NCBI RefSeq assembly: GCF_036226665.1
Contig: NZ_CP109007.1
Coordinates: 7,750,001 to 7,814,000 of the forward strand
Length of the DNA: 64,000 nt
From: Streptomyces sp. NBC_00691
GTDB taxonomy: Bacteria > Actinomycetota > Actinomycetes > Streptomycetales > Streptomycetaceae
Direction: 5' to 3'
The notes beneath the pieces are model-generated. The model was not told the DNA's origin. It did not search any database and saw only the letters and a list, made by a program, of their open reading frames with translations. Made by a program: the position numbers and the translations under genes. This document shows positions 34,189 to 43,900 of the stretch, one piece after another (positions within the stretch are counted from its first letter, which is position 1; each line of letters starts with the position of its first letter).

Positions 34189-34538
34189 CGATGTTCTCCG
34201 GGAAGAGTTCCGACGGTGGATGGAGGGGCACCGGATGGCGCTGGGGAGGGGATGCTCGGCGAGGACGGCATTGGTGACCGCTCCCGAACGGCGGCAACGC
34301 TAGACCGGGTTCAGCCGCGTCCCGGTGTCCCGGGCGTCCCGGAGGAGTCCCGGCCGGCCGGCGGGCCGTCCCGGCGGTGCGCATTCCCCGCTCGGCAGGA
34401 GCACCGCGGGGAGCTGTCCCGCGCATCGTCCCGGGACGGCGTCCCGTGAGCCGCCGCTCCACGCGGGACGTCCAGGGGAAGGGTCTGGGGCCGCGCCTTG
34501 CCGCGCCGGGCTGACCCGTGCCGGGCTTCGAACGTCCG
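34189..34538. other. intergenic region with no gene
   Basis: No supportable gene. The stretch 34318-34450 is rich in repeated GTCCCGG/CCGGGAC words, giving several possible small hairpins between the LysR stop and the secreted protein's promoter. Confidence 0.35.
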
Positions 34539-35444
34539 CTACGACGCTCCGCATGTGGCCAGGGCGGTTCGAGCGAGTTCGCGCAGCCAGGTGTGGGCGT
34601 GGTCGGTGTCATGGCGCTGGTGCCATGACAGGTACACCGGCGCCGAGGGGAGTTCGAGGGGCAGAGGAAGCACGGCCAGGCCGAGGTCGGCCGCCGCGGT
34701 GCGCGTGGTGATCTCGGGGACGCTGATCACGAGGTCGGTGCCGCGCGCGAACATCAGCGCCGCCGCTTCCGTGGGGACGGCCGCCACCACCCGGCGGGTG
34801 AGGCCGAGGCGGGTGAGGGCCTCGTCGATGGCATTGCCGAGGTTTCCGCGTCGCGAGACGGTGGCGTGTTCGGCGGCGGCGTACCGCTGCGCGGTGACGG
34901 TCCGGAGTCGGGTGAGGGGGTGTTCCTGCCTGACGACGGCGACGAGGCGGGTCTCGCCCACCTGCTCGGCGCGGATGTCCGCCGCGCTTGGGCGATGCGC
35001 GTTCGCCTCCAGATCGACCTCACCCCGTCGTAGTCCGGGGGTGTCCGTGCTCGACTCCGCGACGAAGCGCAGCCGTACGCCCGGGGCCTGTTCGCGTACG
35101 GCAGCGAGCAGCGCGGGGCCGTAGAGGGTGACGAGGGAATCGTGCCAGCGGAGTGTGAAGGTGCGTTCCAGTGTCGCCGGATCGAGTTCACGACTCGGTG
35201 CCAGCACATCCCGAACCTGGTGCAGCAGCTCGTGCACCTGTTCCCGGACGGCGATCGCGTAGGGGGTCGGGGTCATGGTGCGCCCGGTGCGCACCAGGAT
35301 CTGGTCCCCGGTGGTGCGCCGGATCCGGCCCAGACTCCGGCTCATCGCGGGGGCGGTGACGTGCAGGCGTGCGGCCGCCTCGGCCACGCTGCCTTCCTCC
35401 AGCAGCGCGTCGAGCGCGGTGAGCAGATTCAAATCCAATTGCAT
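34539..35444 (-). CDS. LysR-family transcriptional regulator
   Basis: 301 residues. MQLDLNLLTALDALLEEGSV with HVTAPAMSRSLGRIRRTTGDQILVRTGR is a typical LysR helix-turn-helix; the rest is the LysR substrate domain. I start at ATG 35444, the usual family position; 35471 is an in-frame alternative. Divergent from the inositol-monophosphatase-family gene across ~140 bases, so that gene and the F420/NADP reductase-like gene behind it are the expected targets. Confidence 0.9.
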   Translation of the reverse strand: MQLDLNLLTALDALLEEGSVAEAAARLHVTAPAMSRSLGRIRRTTGDQILVRTGRTMTPTPYAIAVREQVHELLHQVRDVLAPSRELDPATLERTFTLRWHDSLVTLYGPALLAAVREQAPGVRLRFVAESSTDTPGLRRGEVDLEANAHRPSAADIRAEQVGETRLVAVVRQEHPLTRLRTVTAQRYAAAEHATVSRRGNLGNAIDEALTRLGLTRRVVAAVPTEAAALMFARGTDLVISVPEITTRTAAADLGLAVLPLPLELPSAPVYLSWHQRHDTDHAHTWLRELARTALATCGAS

Positions 35445-35584
35445 GGGAGTAATCCCACCCGTGTCTGACATGCACTTGATGCTAATGGAGAGGGTGCGTA
35501 GCGTCGTCACCACGGCGCAGGACGGAACGCGCGGACTGGCCCGAGGTCTTCTTCAACACCCCCTTCTCAGACGGGAGTACCACC

Positions 35585-36409
35585 ATGTCCGAAACCCTTC
35601 AGGCCACTGACGCCACCGTCACCGCCTCCGACGCCGACCTGCTCGCCCAGACCGCGGCCGCCGTGCGCGAGGCAGGCGCGGCACTGCGCGAGCGGTTCGG
35701 CGAGGTGGTCCCGTACCGGACCCGCGAGGAGCTGATGAGCGCGCTCGCGGCCAACGACGACACGGCCCTCCGCGTCCTGCGCCCCCGCCTCACGCGCCTG
35801 CGCCCGGACGCCGGCTGGGTGGAGGACGAGCTGGACGGCGGCGCGCTGCCGTCCGGCGAGTGGTGGGTCGTGGATCCGGTCGAAGGCAACATCAACCACC
35901 TGCACGCCCTGCCCGAATGGGCGGTGACCGCCACCCTCGTACGCGACAACCAGCCGGTGCTCACCGCGGTCCATCTGCCGCTGACCGACCAGACCTACAC
36001 CGCGCTCACCGGCGCGGGCGCTCACCTCGACGGCCGGCCCCTGCACGTCTCCCAGACCGCGGACCTCGGTCTGAGCGTCGTGGCCACCAGCCAGGCCCGG
36101 CCCGACGAGAACGTGGACGTCGTCCGGCGCGTCGGCTCCTCGATCACGGAGATGCTCCTCGACGCACTCGTCGTCCGCGTCGCCGTGCCGGCGACCCTGC
36201 ACCTGTTGAACGTGGCCTCCGGCCGGCTCGATGCCTTCTGGCAGTTCGCCGGCGCCCGCGCGGACCTGCTGCCCGGCGCGCTCCTCGTCTCCGAGGCCGG
36301 CGGACGGATCTCCGATGCCGAGGGCCGCCCCTGGACCCCTCAGAGCGCCGGCTTCCTGGCGGCTGCGCCCGGCGTCCACGCCCAGGCCGTCAGCACCCTC
36401 TCACGCTGA
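35585..36409 (+). CDS. inositol-monophosphatase family protein with altered metal motif
   Basis: 274 residues. The fold is recognisable: VEDELDGG (motif for the first metal), WVVDPVEGNINHLHALPEWAVTATL and the C-terminal WQFAGARADLLPGALLVSEAGGRISD. The canonical DPxDGTxNF reads DPVEGNINH, changing Asp to Glu and Thr to Asn at the metal/phosphate site, so the catalysis may be altered. Divergent from LysR; followed 44 bases later by the next gene, so probably one operon. Confidence 0.8.
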   Translation: MSETLQATDATVTASDADLLAQTAAAVREAGAALRERFGEVVPYRTREELMSALAANDDTALRVLRPRLTRLRPDAGWVEDELDGGALPSGEWWVVDPVEGNINHLHALPEWAVTATLVRDNQPVLTAVHLPLTDQTYTALTGAGAHLDGRPLHVSQTADLGLSVVATSQARPDENVDVVRRVGSSITEMLLDALVVRVAVPATLHLLNVASGRLDAFWQFAGARADLLPGALLVSEAGGRISDAEGRPWTPQSAGFLAAAPGVHAQAVSTLSR

Positions 36410-36453
36410 CCGAACACTCTCCACCCGAACACACGACAAGGGGCCACACCACC

Positions 36454-37050
36454 ATGACCACGATCGCCGTACTCGGAAACGGCCGCGTCGGCGGCAACCT
36501 GGCCGCCGCCCTCATCCGCGCGGGGCACGAGGTGACCGTCGCGGACAGCACACCGGGCGCCGCCGCCGAAGCCGCCCGTCGCGCCCGCATCGTCATCAAC
36601 GCCACCCCGGGCGCAGGCTCTCTGGAACGGCTCGCCGCCCTGCGCGACGAACTGCGCGACACCCTCCTCGTGGACGTCTCCAATGCCACCACGGACGGAC
36701 CGGACGGCCTGCCCGCCGACTTGCTCCACCCCGGCTCGAGCCTCGCCGAGCGACTCCAGGAAGCACTCCCCGACACGCACGTCGTCAAGACCCTCAACAC
36801 CATGCTCTTCCCGGTGATGACCGCCCCGGCCACGCTCACCCAGGCGCCGACGGCGTTCCTCTCCGGCGAGGACCCCTGGGCCAAGCAGACCGTGCGTGAA
36901 CTCCTCAGGGACCTCGGCTGGCACAACGAGTGGATCACCGATCTCGGCGGGATCAGGACGGCCCGCGCGACGGAGGCCGCGATCCTGTTCGTGCCCCACG
37001 TGATCCGCTCCAGCGGATTCGCCCCCTTCGCCCTCTCGATCACCCGCTGA
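36454..37050 (+). CDS. NADP/F420-dependent reductase-like dinucleotide-binding protein
   Basis: 198 residues. N-terminal Rossmann motif IAVLGNGRVGGNLAAALIRAGHEVTV, then VINATPGAG, LLVDVSNA and VVKTLNTM, matching the F420-dependent NADP reductase (Fno/NpdG) family. Whether it uses F420 cannot be judged from the sequence. ATG 36454, in the same operon as the IMPase-family gene under the divergent LysR. Confidence 0.85.
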   Translation: MTTIAVLGNGRVGGNLAAALIRAGHEVTVADSTPGAAAEAARRARIVINATPGAGSLERLAALRDELRDTLLVDVSNATTDGPDGLPADLLHPGSSLAERLQEALPDTHVVKTLNTMLFPVMTAPATLTQAPTAFLSGEDPWAKQTVRELLRDLGWHNEWITDLGGIRTARATEAAILFVPHVIRSSGFAPFALSITR

Positions 37051-37093
37051 CCCGGACGCGGCCCCCTGGAGCCCGCCGGCCGACGAGCCCCGG

Positions 37094-37615
37094 CTACTCG
37101 TCGTCCTCGTCGTCCTCCTCGTACCAGCCCTCGACCATGCCGACGAGCCGTTCGTCGATGGGGTTGTCGAACTCGTCCTCGGTGACGAGGAGTCGGCGCA
37201 GCGTGTTCAGGGGGTACCAGTGTTCGCCGGGCTTGGCGTCGGGTGCGCCGACGCAGGGGGTGTCCAGGTATGCGGGGTCCGGGACCGCGGGGTAGAACGC
37301 CGGGAGCAGGCCGAAGGTGACGTCCGGTTCGAACTTCCACACCCAGCCCTCGCGCCGTCGGCGCAGGGTCTCGCCGATGTACCACGCGGCACCCTGGACG
37401 AAGGGGGAGCGGCGCTGGGCGGTGATCTCCTCCGACTCGGCGAATCTCTCCTTGACCAGGTCTTCCAAGGCGTCGAGGGAGGCGTCGGAGAAGTCGAACG
37501 TCTCGACGCCGCCGGATTCCCGCGCCCAGCTCTCGAAGGCGGCCCGGCGTTCGGTGAGCCAGACCAGGAGATCGGGGTGGCGGGTGGAGTCGTAGTCGGA
37601 GTGGGGTGTGGTCAT
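37094..37615 (-). CDS. conserved hypothetical protein with acidic C terminus
   Basis: 173 residues with clear coding bias and a poly-acidic end (EGWYEEDDEDDE). No membrane segment, signal peptide or motif I recognise; the composition is that of a small cytoplasmic protein with Trp/Tyr-rich middle (AAWYIGETLRRRREGWVWKF). ATG 37615. Convergent with the reductase-like gene. Confidence 0.75.
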   Translation of the reverse strand: MTTPHSDYDSTRHPDLLVWLTERRAAFESWARESGGVETFDFSDASLDALEDLVKERFAESEEITAQRRSPFVQGAAWYIGETLRRRREGWVWKFEPDVTFGLLPAFYPAVPDPAYLDTPCVGAPDAKPGEHWYPLNTLRRLLVTEDEFDNPIDERLVGMVEGWYEEDDEDDE

Positions 37616-37815
37616 GGCCAGAACCTACCGAACCGTGCTGTCGCCCGCGCAGGATCTTCGCGGAGTCATCACACGACGCGTCAACAACCCCTTTCACGTC
37701 AGGCGTTGACGGCCTCTAGTGTGGTGCGTCGGCAGGAGCGGGCAGATACGGGGGCCCTTGTCCGGCCTGCCCTCGCAGTCTTGAGTCCCATGGCCCCCAC
37801 GACCAGGGACACTAC

Positions 37816-40203
37816 GTGAGCACACCTATACGACAGCGCCTGAAGAGGCGCTTATCTGCCGCGCTGGCGGTCGTCTCCTCAGCGGCGGTGCTGCTGGTCG
37901 GCCTGCCGTCCGTGGCGTCGGCCGCGCCCGGCGACTACGCGAAGATCACGGGCGGCAAGCGGTGCGATCAGATGCACCTGAAGAAGACCATCCCGCGTAC
38001 GCCGAACAACTCGGGTGCGCCGACGGGTCAGCAGCACTGGACGAGGTCCGGGCCTGACGAGGAGTACTACTACAACAACGCGTTCAAGGGTTTCGAGAAC
38101 GTTCCGGCGCCCACCGCGGCCGAGCTGGGGCAGGTCACCGGCAGTCGAGCGGACATCGACAAGTGGGACAAGGCGTATGCGGCCTCCAAGAACCCGGAGG
38201 ACATGCGTAAGGCGATCTACGCCCGCTATCAGCGGCATCGGAACGAGTCGAACAACCCCAAGCCGTTCGGCAGCTGGAAGGTCAACCTGATCAGCGCGCA
38301 GGTCAGCAAGCAGAAGGGGGGCGTGTTCGAGGTCAAGGCGGTTCAGGACTTCAACATGGTCGGCCCCGACTGGCTGTGCGAGGTCACGATCGAGATCTTC
38401 GACAAGGACGGCAAGAAGATCGCCTCCCGGCGGTACGACTCCTACAACCAGCGCACCGGTGAGCTGGGGGAGTTCAAGTCCGACGGGAAGCGGAAGCCGG
38501 CCCAGCTCCGCGCCGACAGGATCATCCTGCGGCACAAGGACGCGAAGCACGACTTCACCCGGCACCGCCTGACGATGTTCACCTCGGAGAAGCCGAACGG
38601 GGCGACCCTCCGCGACTACAAGGCCGAGAACGACAAGCTGCGGGCGGAGCGGGGGACGGGGAACAACCCGGTCCGGATCGCGGAGCGCCGGGCGACCGCG
38701 AAGGGTCAGTGGCCGCAGACGAAGTACACGAAGACGTACAACGTGTTCAACCCGCTGCCGAACAGGGGCACCCAGGGCCCGGGCGCGTCGATGGCCTACG
38801 GGTCGGGACAGAACCCGGCCCAGGCCCGGCAGTTGCAGAACCAGTACGTGGCCGACAACGCCCGGTCGGCGCTCGGCCGGGGCCCGGGCGGGGTGGACTT
38901 CTCCACTCTGGAGCTCCAGTACGTCGGCAACCCGGTCAAGGGCAAGGCTCTGGACTACTCCATGAAGGCCGACCTCATGCCCGATGAGGACGACAACCCG
39001 GGCTGGGGCGGACAGGCGAAGCTCGAACTGGCCTCCGACGCGCTGTTCACGTGGCTGGCGCTCACCCCGGACCGGCAGTGGGTGAACCTCAACCCCGACC
39101 AGCCCGACACCGTCATGGACAAGGCCTTCGGCGAGACCGACGCCGGCCGTGTCCTCCTCGTGGCCGACATGGAGATGAAGCGGGACTTCTCCCGTGCCAT
39201 GGACCCCAAGAAATCCCCGGGCAAGGAGTTCCTGGACGCCGCCCCCAAGGTCGACGGGGTGCCGTGCTGGGGCTCGGGACGCAACTGGATCGTTCCCGGC
39301 CGGGCGAAGGTCCGCGAGCAGGACGGCGGGATCTACATTCTCGACGCCCCGCTGGAGGTCAACCACGCGGCGATGGACTTCACCACCCCCGTACCGGGAG
39401 AGGACTGCTCGAAGAAGCTCAGCAAGGAGGAGAAGGAGCGCAGCCACCGGCTGATCAGCCAGTATCTCGTTCCGCACGTCCAGAAGCAGATCAACACGGA
39501 GCCCAAGTACGCCGACCTGCGCCGCGTCTACAAGTCCCGCGTCGCGGCCGAGTGGATCCGCCAGCAGGACGCGAAGAAGGCCACCGACTTCCGTCCCCTC
39601 ATCGACAGCAACGACGTGAAGCGTTGGCCGCTGCGGGGTGAGAACGCCCACTGGGACAAGCGGACCGTGTGGCAGGAGATGGTGAAGTCCTTCACCAAGG
39701 GCGACTTCACCTACGAATGGCCCCTCGGCGACGGCCGGATCTACACGTTCTTCGTCGGCGGCATCGACTTCGCGAAGGCCCCCAAGCGGAACGTCACGAG
39801 CGTCGAGTTCACCGCCCGGCATCGTGAACTGCCCCGCGCGACGAAGGACTCCGTGCGCAGCGAGACCTCCGACCGCGACAGCGACACCGCGTTCCTGGGC
39901 GGCAACGGCGCCGCTCTGACGGATGACGGGAAGCCCGACCCGACCCCGACGCCGGCCCCGAACCCGACGCCGACCGATCCCCCCACGTCGCCGGGCCCGG
40001 ACCCGACCAAGCCCGGCAACGGTGACACCGGCGGCAGTGGGGCCGCGACGCCTCCGGCGAACCGGCCGGACCCGGACGGCGGCCTCGCCGACACCGGATC
40101 GGACACCCCGATCGGCCTGATCTCCGGCATCGCCGCGGCGATCGCAGTCATCGGCGCGGTCCTGGTGTGGTGGACGCGGCGTCGCCGCAGCGCCCAGGAG
40201 TAG
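37816..40203 (+). CDS. LAXTG sortase-E substrate surface protein
   Basis: 795 residues. Signal peptide (~1-36, ending ASAAP), a large charged ectodomain of unknown fold (~40-690), a Pro/Thr/Asp linker (PTPTPAPNPTPTDPPTSPGP), then LADTG, a membrane helix (LISGIAAAIAVIGAVLVWW) and a basic tail (TRRRRSAQE). This is the Streptomyces class E sortase sorting signal, so the protein is expected to be linked covalently to the cell wall. GTG 37816. Ectodomain function is unknown; only two or three Cys are present. Confidence 0.88.
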   Translation: MSTPIRQRLKRRLSAALAVVSSAAVLLVGLPSVASAAPGDYAKITGGKRCDQMHLKKTIPRTPNNSGAPTGQQHWTRSGPDEEYYYNNAFKGFENVPAPTAAELGQVTGSRADIDKWDKAYAASKNPEDMRKAIYARYQRHRNESNNPKPFGSWKVNLISAQVSKQKGGVFEVKAVQDFNMVGPDWLCEVTIEIFDKDGKKIASRRYDSYNQRTGELGEFKSDGKRKPAQLRADRIILRHKDAKHDFTRHRLTMFTSEKPNGATLRDYKAENDKLRAERGTGNNPVRIAERRATAKGQWPQTKYTKTYNVFNPLPNRGTQGPGASMAYGSGQNPAQARQLQNQYVADNARSALGRGPGGVDFSTLELQYVGNPVKGKALDYSMKADLMPDEDDNPGWGGQAKLELASDALFTWLALTPDRQWVNLNPDQPDTVMDKAFGETDAGRVLLVADMEMKRDFSRAMDPKKSPGKEFLDAAPKVDGVPCWGSGRNWIVPGRAKVREQDGGIYILDAPLEVNHAAMDFTTPVPGEDCSKKLSKEEKERSHRLISQYLVPHVQKQINTEPKYADLRRVYKSRVAAEWIRQQDAKKATDFRPLIDSNDVKRWPLRGENAHWDKRTVWQEMVKSFTKGDFTYEWPLGDGRIYTFFVGGIDFAKAPKRNVTSVEFTARHRELPRATKDSVRSETSDRDSDTAFLGGNGAALTDDGKPDPTPTPAPNPTPTDPPTSPGPDPTKPGNGDTGGSGAATPPANRPDPDGGLADTGSDTPIGLISGIAAAIAVIGAVLVWWTRRRRSAQE

Positions 40204-40224
40204 CCTGAACGAGCCGCACGAAAA

Positions 40225-40266
40225 GGAAGGGTCCCACCCCGGTTCGCCCCGGGCTGGGACCCTTCC
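40225..40266. terminator. bidirectional terminator between convergent genes
   Basis: GGAAGGGTCCCA (40225-40236) pairs perfectly with TGGGACCCTTCC (40255-40266); the loop contains a further CCGG/CCGG pairing. AAAA precedes it on the plus strand, giving a short U-run for the minus-strand toxin operon. It begins 21 bases past the LAXTG gene. Confidence 0.8.
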
Positions 40267-40359
40267 CCTGTGTACGGGACGGCGGCTGACCGGACGGCCG
40301 GTGTTCTCACGGGGAGCGCGAGGCGCGGGGACCTTCGTGGTCCGTCGACAGCTGAGGGT

Positions 40360-40959
40360 CTACGGCCTCAGTGAGCCGCGGCGGGTCCCCTCCAGGCGTG
40401 CGCCGTCCAGGATCGTGCCCGCCGTCCTGGCCGCCACCATCACGGCGTCCGACAGGTCCGCGTCCGAGAAGTCCGCGTCGCCGAGTTCGGCCGCGACGAA
40501 CTTCACCCGGCGCAGGGAGGCGCCGGAGAGCCGGGTGCCGACGAGGCGGGCACGGGAGAACACGGCGTCGTCCGCGGTCGCGCCGCTGAGGTCGGCCCCG
40601 CTGAGGTCGCAGAGCCCGGCGTTCACGCGGGTGAGGGTCGCGTTCACCAGCGTGGCGTCGCGGAGGTCGGTGCCCGTCAGGAACGCGTCGGTGAGGTCGC
40701 AGCCGGTCAGGTCGCAGCCACGCAGGTCGGCGTAGCTGAGGATGACGTCCTTCAGGTCCACGCCGCCGAGGCCCACACCGGCAAGCGGAATGCCGGCCAG
40801 ATCGTTCTCGGTGCCCCAGGGCAGGGTCCACTCGCGCACGAGCGCGCGCCAGTCGCCACCACCGGCGAGGGCGGCGCGGATGCCGTCGAGGGCGGCGGCG
40901 TTCTCCGGGCGGGCCCACCGCTCGCGTACCTCGGTGGCGTGGCTGTTCTCGTCGGTCAT
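40360..40959 (-). CDS. pentapeptide-repeat protein, candidate immunity protein
   Basis: 199 residues. Residues ~55-185 are pentapeptide repeats (ADLRG CDLTG CDLTD AFLTG TDLRD, continuing SGADLSGA and DADFSDADLSDA), which form a right-handed quadrilateral beta-helix. It follows the RHS toxin stop by 28 bases on the same strand, the normal place for an immunity gene in polymorphic toxin loci. Pentapeptide proteins are known immunity partners in such systems; others mimic DNA and protect gyrase. Role here is inferred from position. Confidence 0.85.
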   Translation of the reverse strand: MTDENSHATEVRERWARPENAAALDGIRAALAGGGDWRALVREWTLPWGTENDLAGIPLAGVGLGGVDLKDVILSYADLRGCDLTGCDLTDAFLTGTDLRDATLVNATLTRVNAGLCDLSGADLSGATADDAVFSRARLVGTRLSGASLRRVKFVAAELGDADFSDADLSDAVMVAARTAGTILDGARLEGTRRGSLRP

Positions 40960-40987
40960 GGGCGCACTGTTCCGTTTCTGGGGTCGG

Positions 40988-43900
40988 TCATGGCTGCTGC
41001 TTGATCTGGTGCAGGAAGCCTTTCACACGGTCCAGGTGGTAGACGGTCTCGTCGTGCTTCTTGAGGAGCACTTCGAGCCCGCGCTCGGTCATGCCGTCCG
41101 GCAGCTTCTCCATCTCCTTCCACAGGGCCTTGCGGACGTTCTCCAGTCCGTTCGCGGCCTGTGTGAGGTCCTGGACGTGGTCGAAGGGGGTGCCGTCCGG
41201 CTTGCGGGCCACCACCTCGCCGCCCGCCTCGCGCCGCGCCGCCGAGTAGTGGTTGTGGTTGGGCTCGGAGTTGATGCGGCCGATCGGGTCGGCCTTGATG
41301 TTCTCCAGCTTCTGGATGGCGTTCATCGCCTCGTCGCTGAGTCCGAGCCCGCGGTAGGGGGAGAGGCCGAGCGGGTCGGACCAGGTGACCGGGTTGTGGA
41401 CGTAGGAGGCCGGGTTGGGGGCGGGGAGGAGTCCCAGCGGGTCGGGGGTGAGGTAGCGGGCGGTCTCCGGGTCGTACTGCCGGAAGTAGTTGTGGTGGAG
41501 ACCGGTCTCGGGGTCGAAGTACTGACCGGGGAACCGGAGCGGGGTGTAGGCGGTGGCGCCGCCGTTCCACGTGGTGGTGCCCCAGAGCGTGGCGCGGCTG
41601 TGCCAGGCCACCCGGCCGGTCTCGTCGACGAGTTCGGTGGGGGTGCCGACGAGGTCGGTGGCGATGGCGAAGAAGCGCTCGTCGACGGCCTCCTGGGAGG
41701 CGTCGGCGTTGAGGACGCGTTCGGTCTGGGCCAGCGGCTTGGCGTGCCGGTGGTCCCAGGTGAGGGCGACGGGGCGGGGCAGCCCGGGTGCGGTCGTGAC
41801 CTGTTCGCACAGGGTCGGGCCGTCCCAGGTGAAAAGGGTCTCCTCGACCACCGTCGCGCCGTCGTCGGCGAGCCGCTGCTTCGCGGTGCGGCGGCCGAGC
41901 GGGTCGTACCGGTAGCGCCAGCGCGTCCCGTCGGGCGTGGTGACGGCGGTGAGGCGGCTCTCGGCGTCCCAGGTGAACCGCCAGGTGTCCGCCTTTCCGG
42001 AGAGCGTGACCCGGCGGCGCAGGGTGGTCCGGCCGCCGGAGTCGTGCTCGTACCGGACCGCTCCGGCGCGCAGGAGCGTGGTTCCGGTGTAGCTGCGGGG
42101 GCCCGTGGCGTCCTGGCCCGGGTGGCCGCCGGGCCAGGACGCGGAGGTCTGGTTGCCGGAGGCGTCGTAGGCGTACGACTCCTTCCAGCCCGCGGCGGTG
42201 ACCGTGGTGACGCGGCCGGTGGCGTCGAGGCCGTAGCGGAAGGAGCCGCGCAGGGCGTCGTCGAGCGCGGTGAGGTGGCCGTCGGCGCGATAGGTGTAGG
42301 CGCGGCGGTTGACGGTGCGGCCGCCCGCGGTCAGGTGCTGGCCGGCCAGTCGTCCGGACCCGTCCCAGGACGAGGTGAGCGCGAGGGTGTCGCCGAAGGC
42401 GCGGCGCAGTTCCCGTCCCGTCGTGTCGTGGGCGAAGGAGATCCGCCGGGTGCCGCTGGTGAGCTGGGCGAGCCGGCCGGTGGCATCGTACGCGTAGCTG
42501 GTGACGTGTCCGGTGGGGGTGATGCGGCGGGAGAGTCGTCCGGTGTCGTCGTAGGCATAGGTGAGCGGGCGGCCGTCGACGAGTTCTGCCTTGAGTTCGC
42601 CGCGGCGGTCGTACTGCCGGACGAGTTCGCCGTCGGGGCCCTCGGCGCGGACCATCCGGCCGGCGGCGTCGTACGCGTAGGTGGTGGCGGCTCCGCCCGC
42701 CTCCTTGCGGACGACCCGGTCGAGCGCGTCCCGCTCGTAGCGGACGGTCTGGCCGGTGGCGGTGGTGCGGGCGGCGACCTGCCCGACCGCGTTCAGTTCG
42801 TAGGCGACGGTCCGCCCGTCGAAGTCGGTCTCGGCGACCGTGCGGCCGGCCCGGTCGTACGTGTAGTCCCAGGTCAGCCCCTGGGGGTCGGTGACCCGGG
42901 TGAGGCGGAGGGCGGCGTCGTGCTCGAAGGCGTGGCGCGCGCCGTCGGGGCCGGTGCGGGCGGCGAGCAGGTCGAAGTGGGTGTATTCGAAGCGGGTCGT
43001 GAGGCCGTTCGGATCGGTGTACGCGGTGCAGTTGCCCTCACCGTCGTAGGCCCATGCCTCGACGGTGCCGTCCGGGCGGACGCGCCGCGCGAGTTCGCCG
43101 TCCTCGGTCCACTCCAGGCTGGTGACGGCGCCCCGCGGGTCGGTGACGCGGACGAGCCGGCCGTGGGCGTCGCGCTCGCACCGCGTGGTGCCGCCGAGGG
43201 GGTCGCCGACCTCGAGGGGGAGTCCGGCGGGGTCGCAGCGGAAGGTGGTGACGGCGCCGGAGGGGTCGGTGGTGGTGGCGAGGTGGCCCCGGGCGTCGTA
43301 GGCGTAGCGCGTGGTGTGGCCGGCGGGGTCCGTGACGGCGGTGAGGTTGCCGAGGTCGTCGAACTCCTGGCGGGTCCGCCCGCCGTCGGCGTCGGTGAAC
43401 TCCACGGGCAGGCCCCGGTCGTCACGGACGGTGGAGAGCCGGCTGCCGTCGGCCCGGAGGACCGTGAGCAGCCGGCCCTCGTCGTCGTACGAGAAGGCCG
43501 TCGTCCGGCCGAGGGCGTCGGTGCGGGTGAGGAGGTTCCCGCGGGCGTCGTGGCCGAGCCGGGTGGTGTGGCCGAGCGGGTCGACGGTGGCGAGGACGTG
43601 GCAGGCGCCGTCGATCAGATGGCGGGTGACCCGTCCGTCGGCGGTGGTGAGGGTGGTGGTGCGGTGGCCGGTGGCCGGATCGGGGTGGCCGTAGGCGAGG
43701 GTGAGCTGGACGTGGCCGTCCTCGCCGCCCTCGCCGATGACCCGGTCGTGCTCGTCGTAGGCGTAGTCGTAGCGGCTGCCGTTGGAGTCGGTCCAGGTGA
43801 TCACCCGGTGCCGGTCGTCGTAGGCGAGGGCGAGGGTGGCACCGGAGGGCTTGGTGACCGCGGTCAGGTCGCCGTCGGTGTGGCCGTAGCGGACGAGTTC

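Noticed and set aside
40360..40959. Pentapeptide protein as a fluoroquinolone-resistance (Qnr/MfpA) factor
   Set aside because: Position directly after a toxin gene and limited repeat length make immunity more likely; no gyrase-protection features can be seen by eye.
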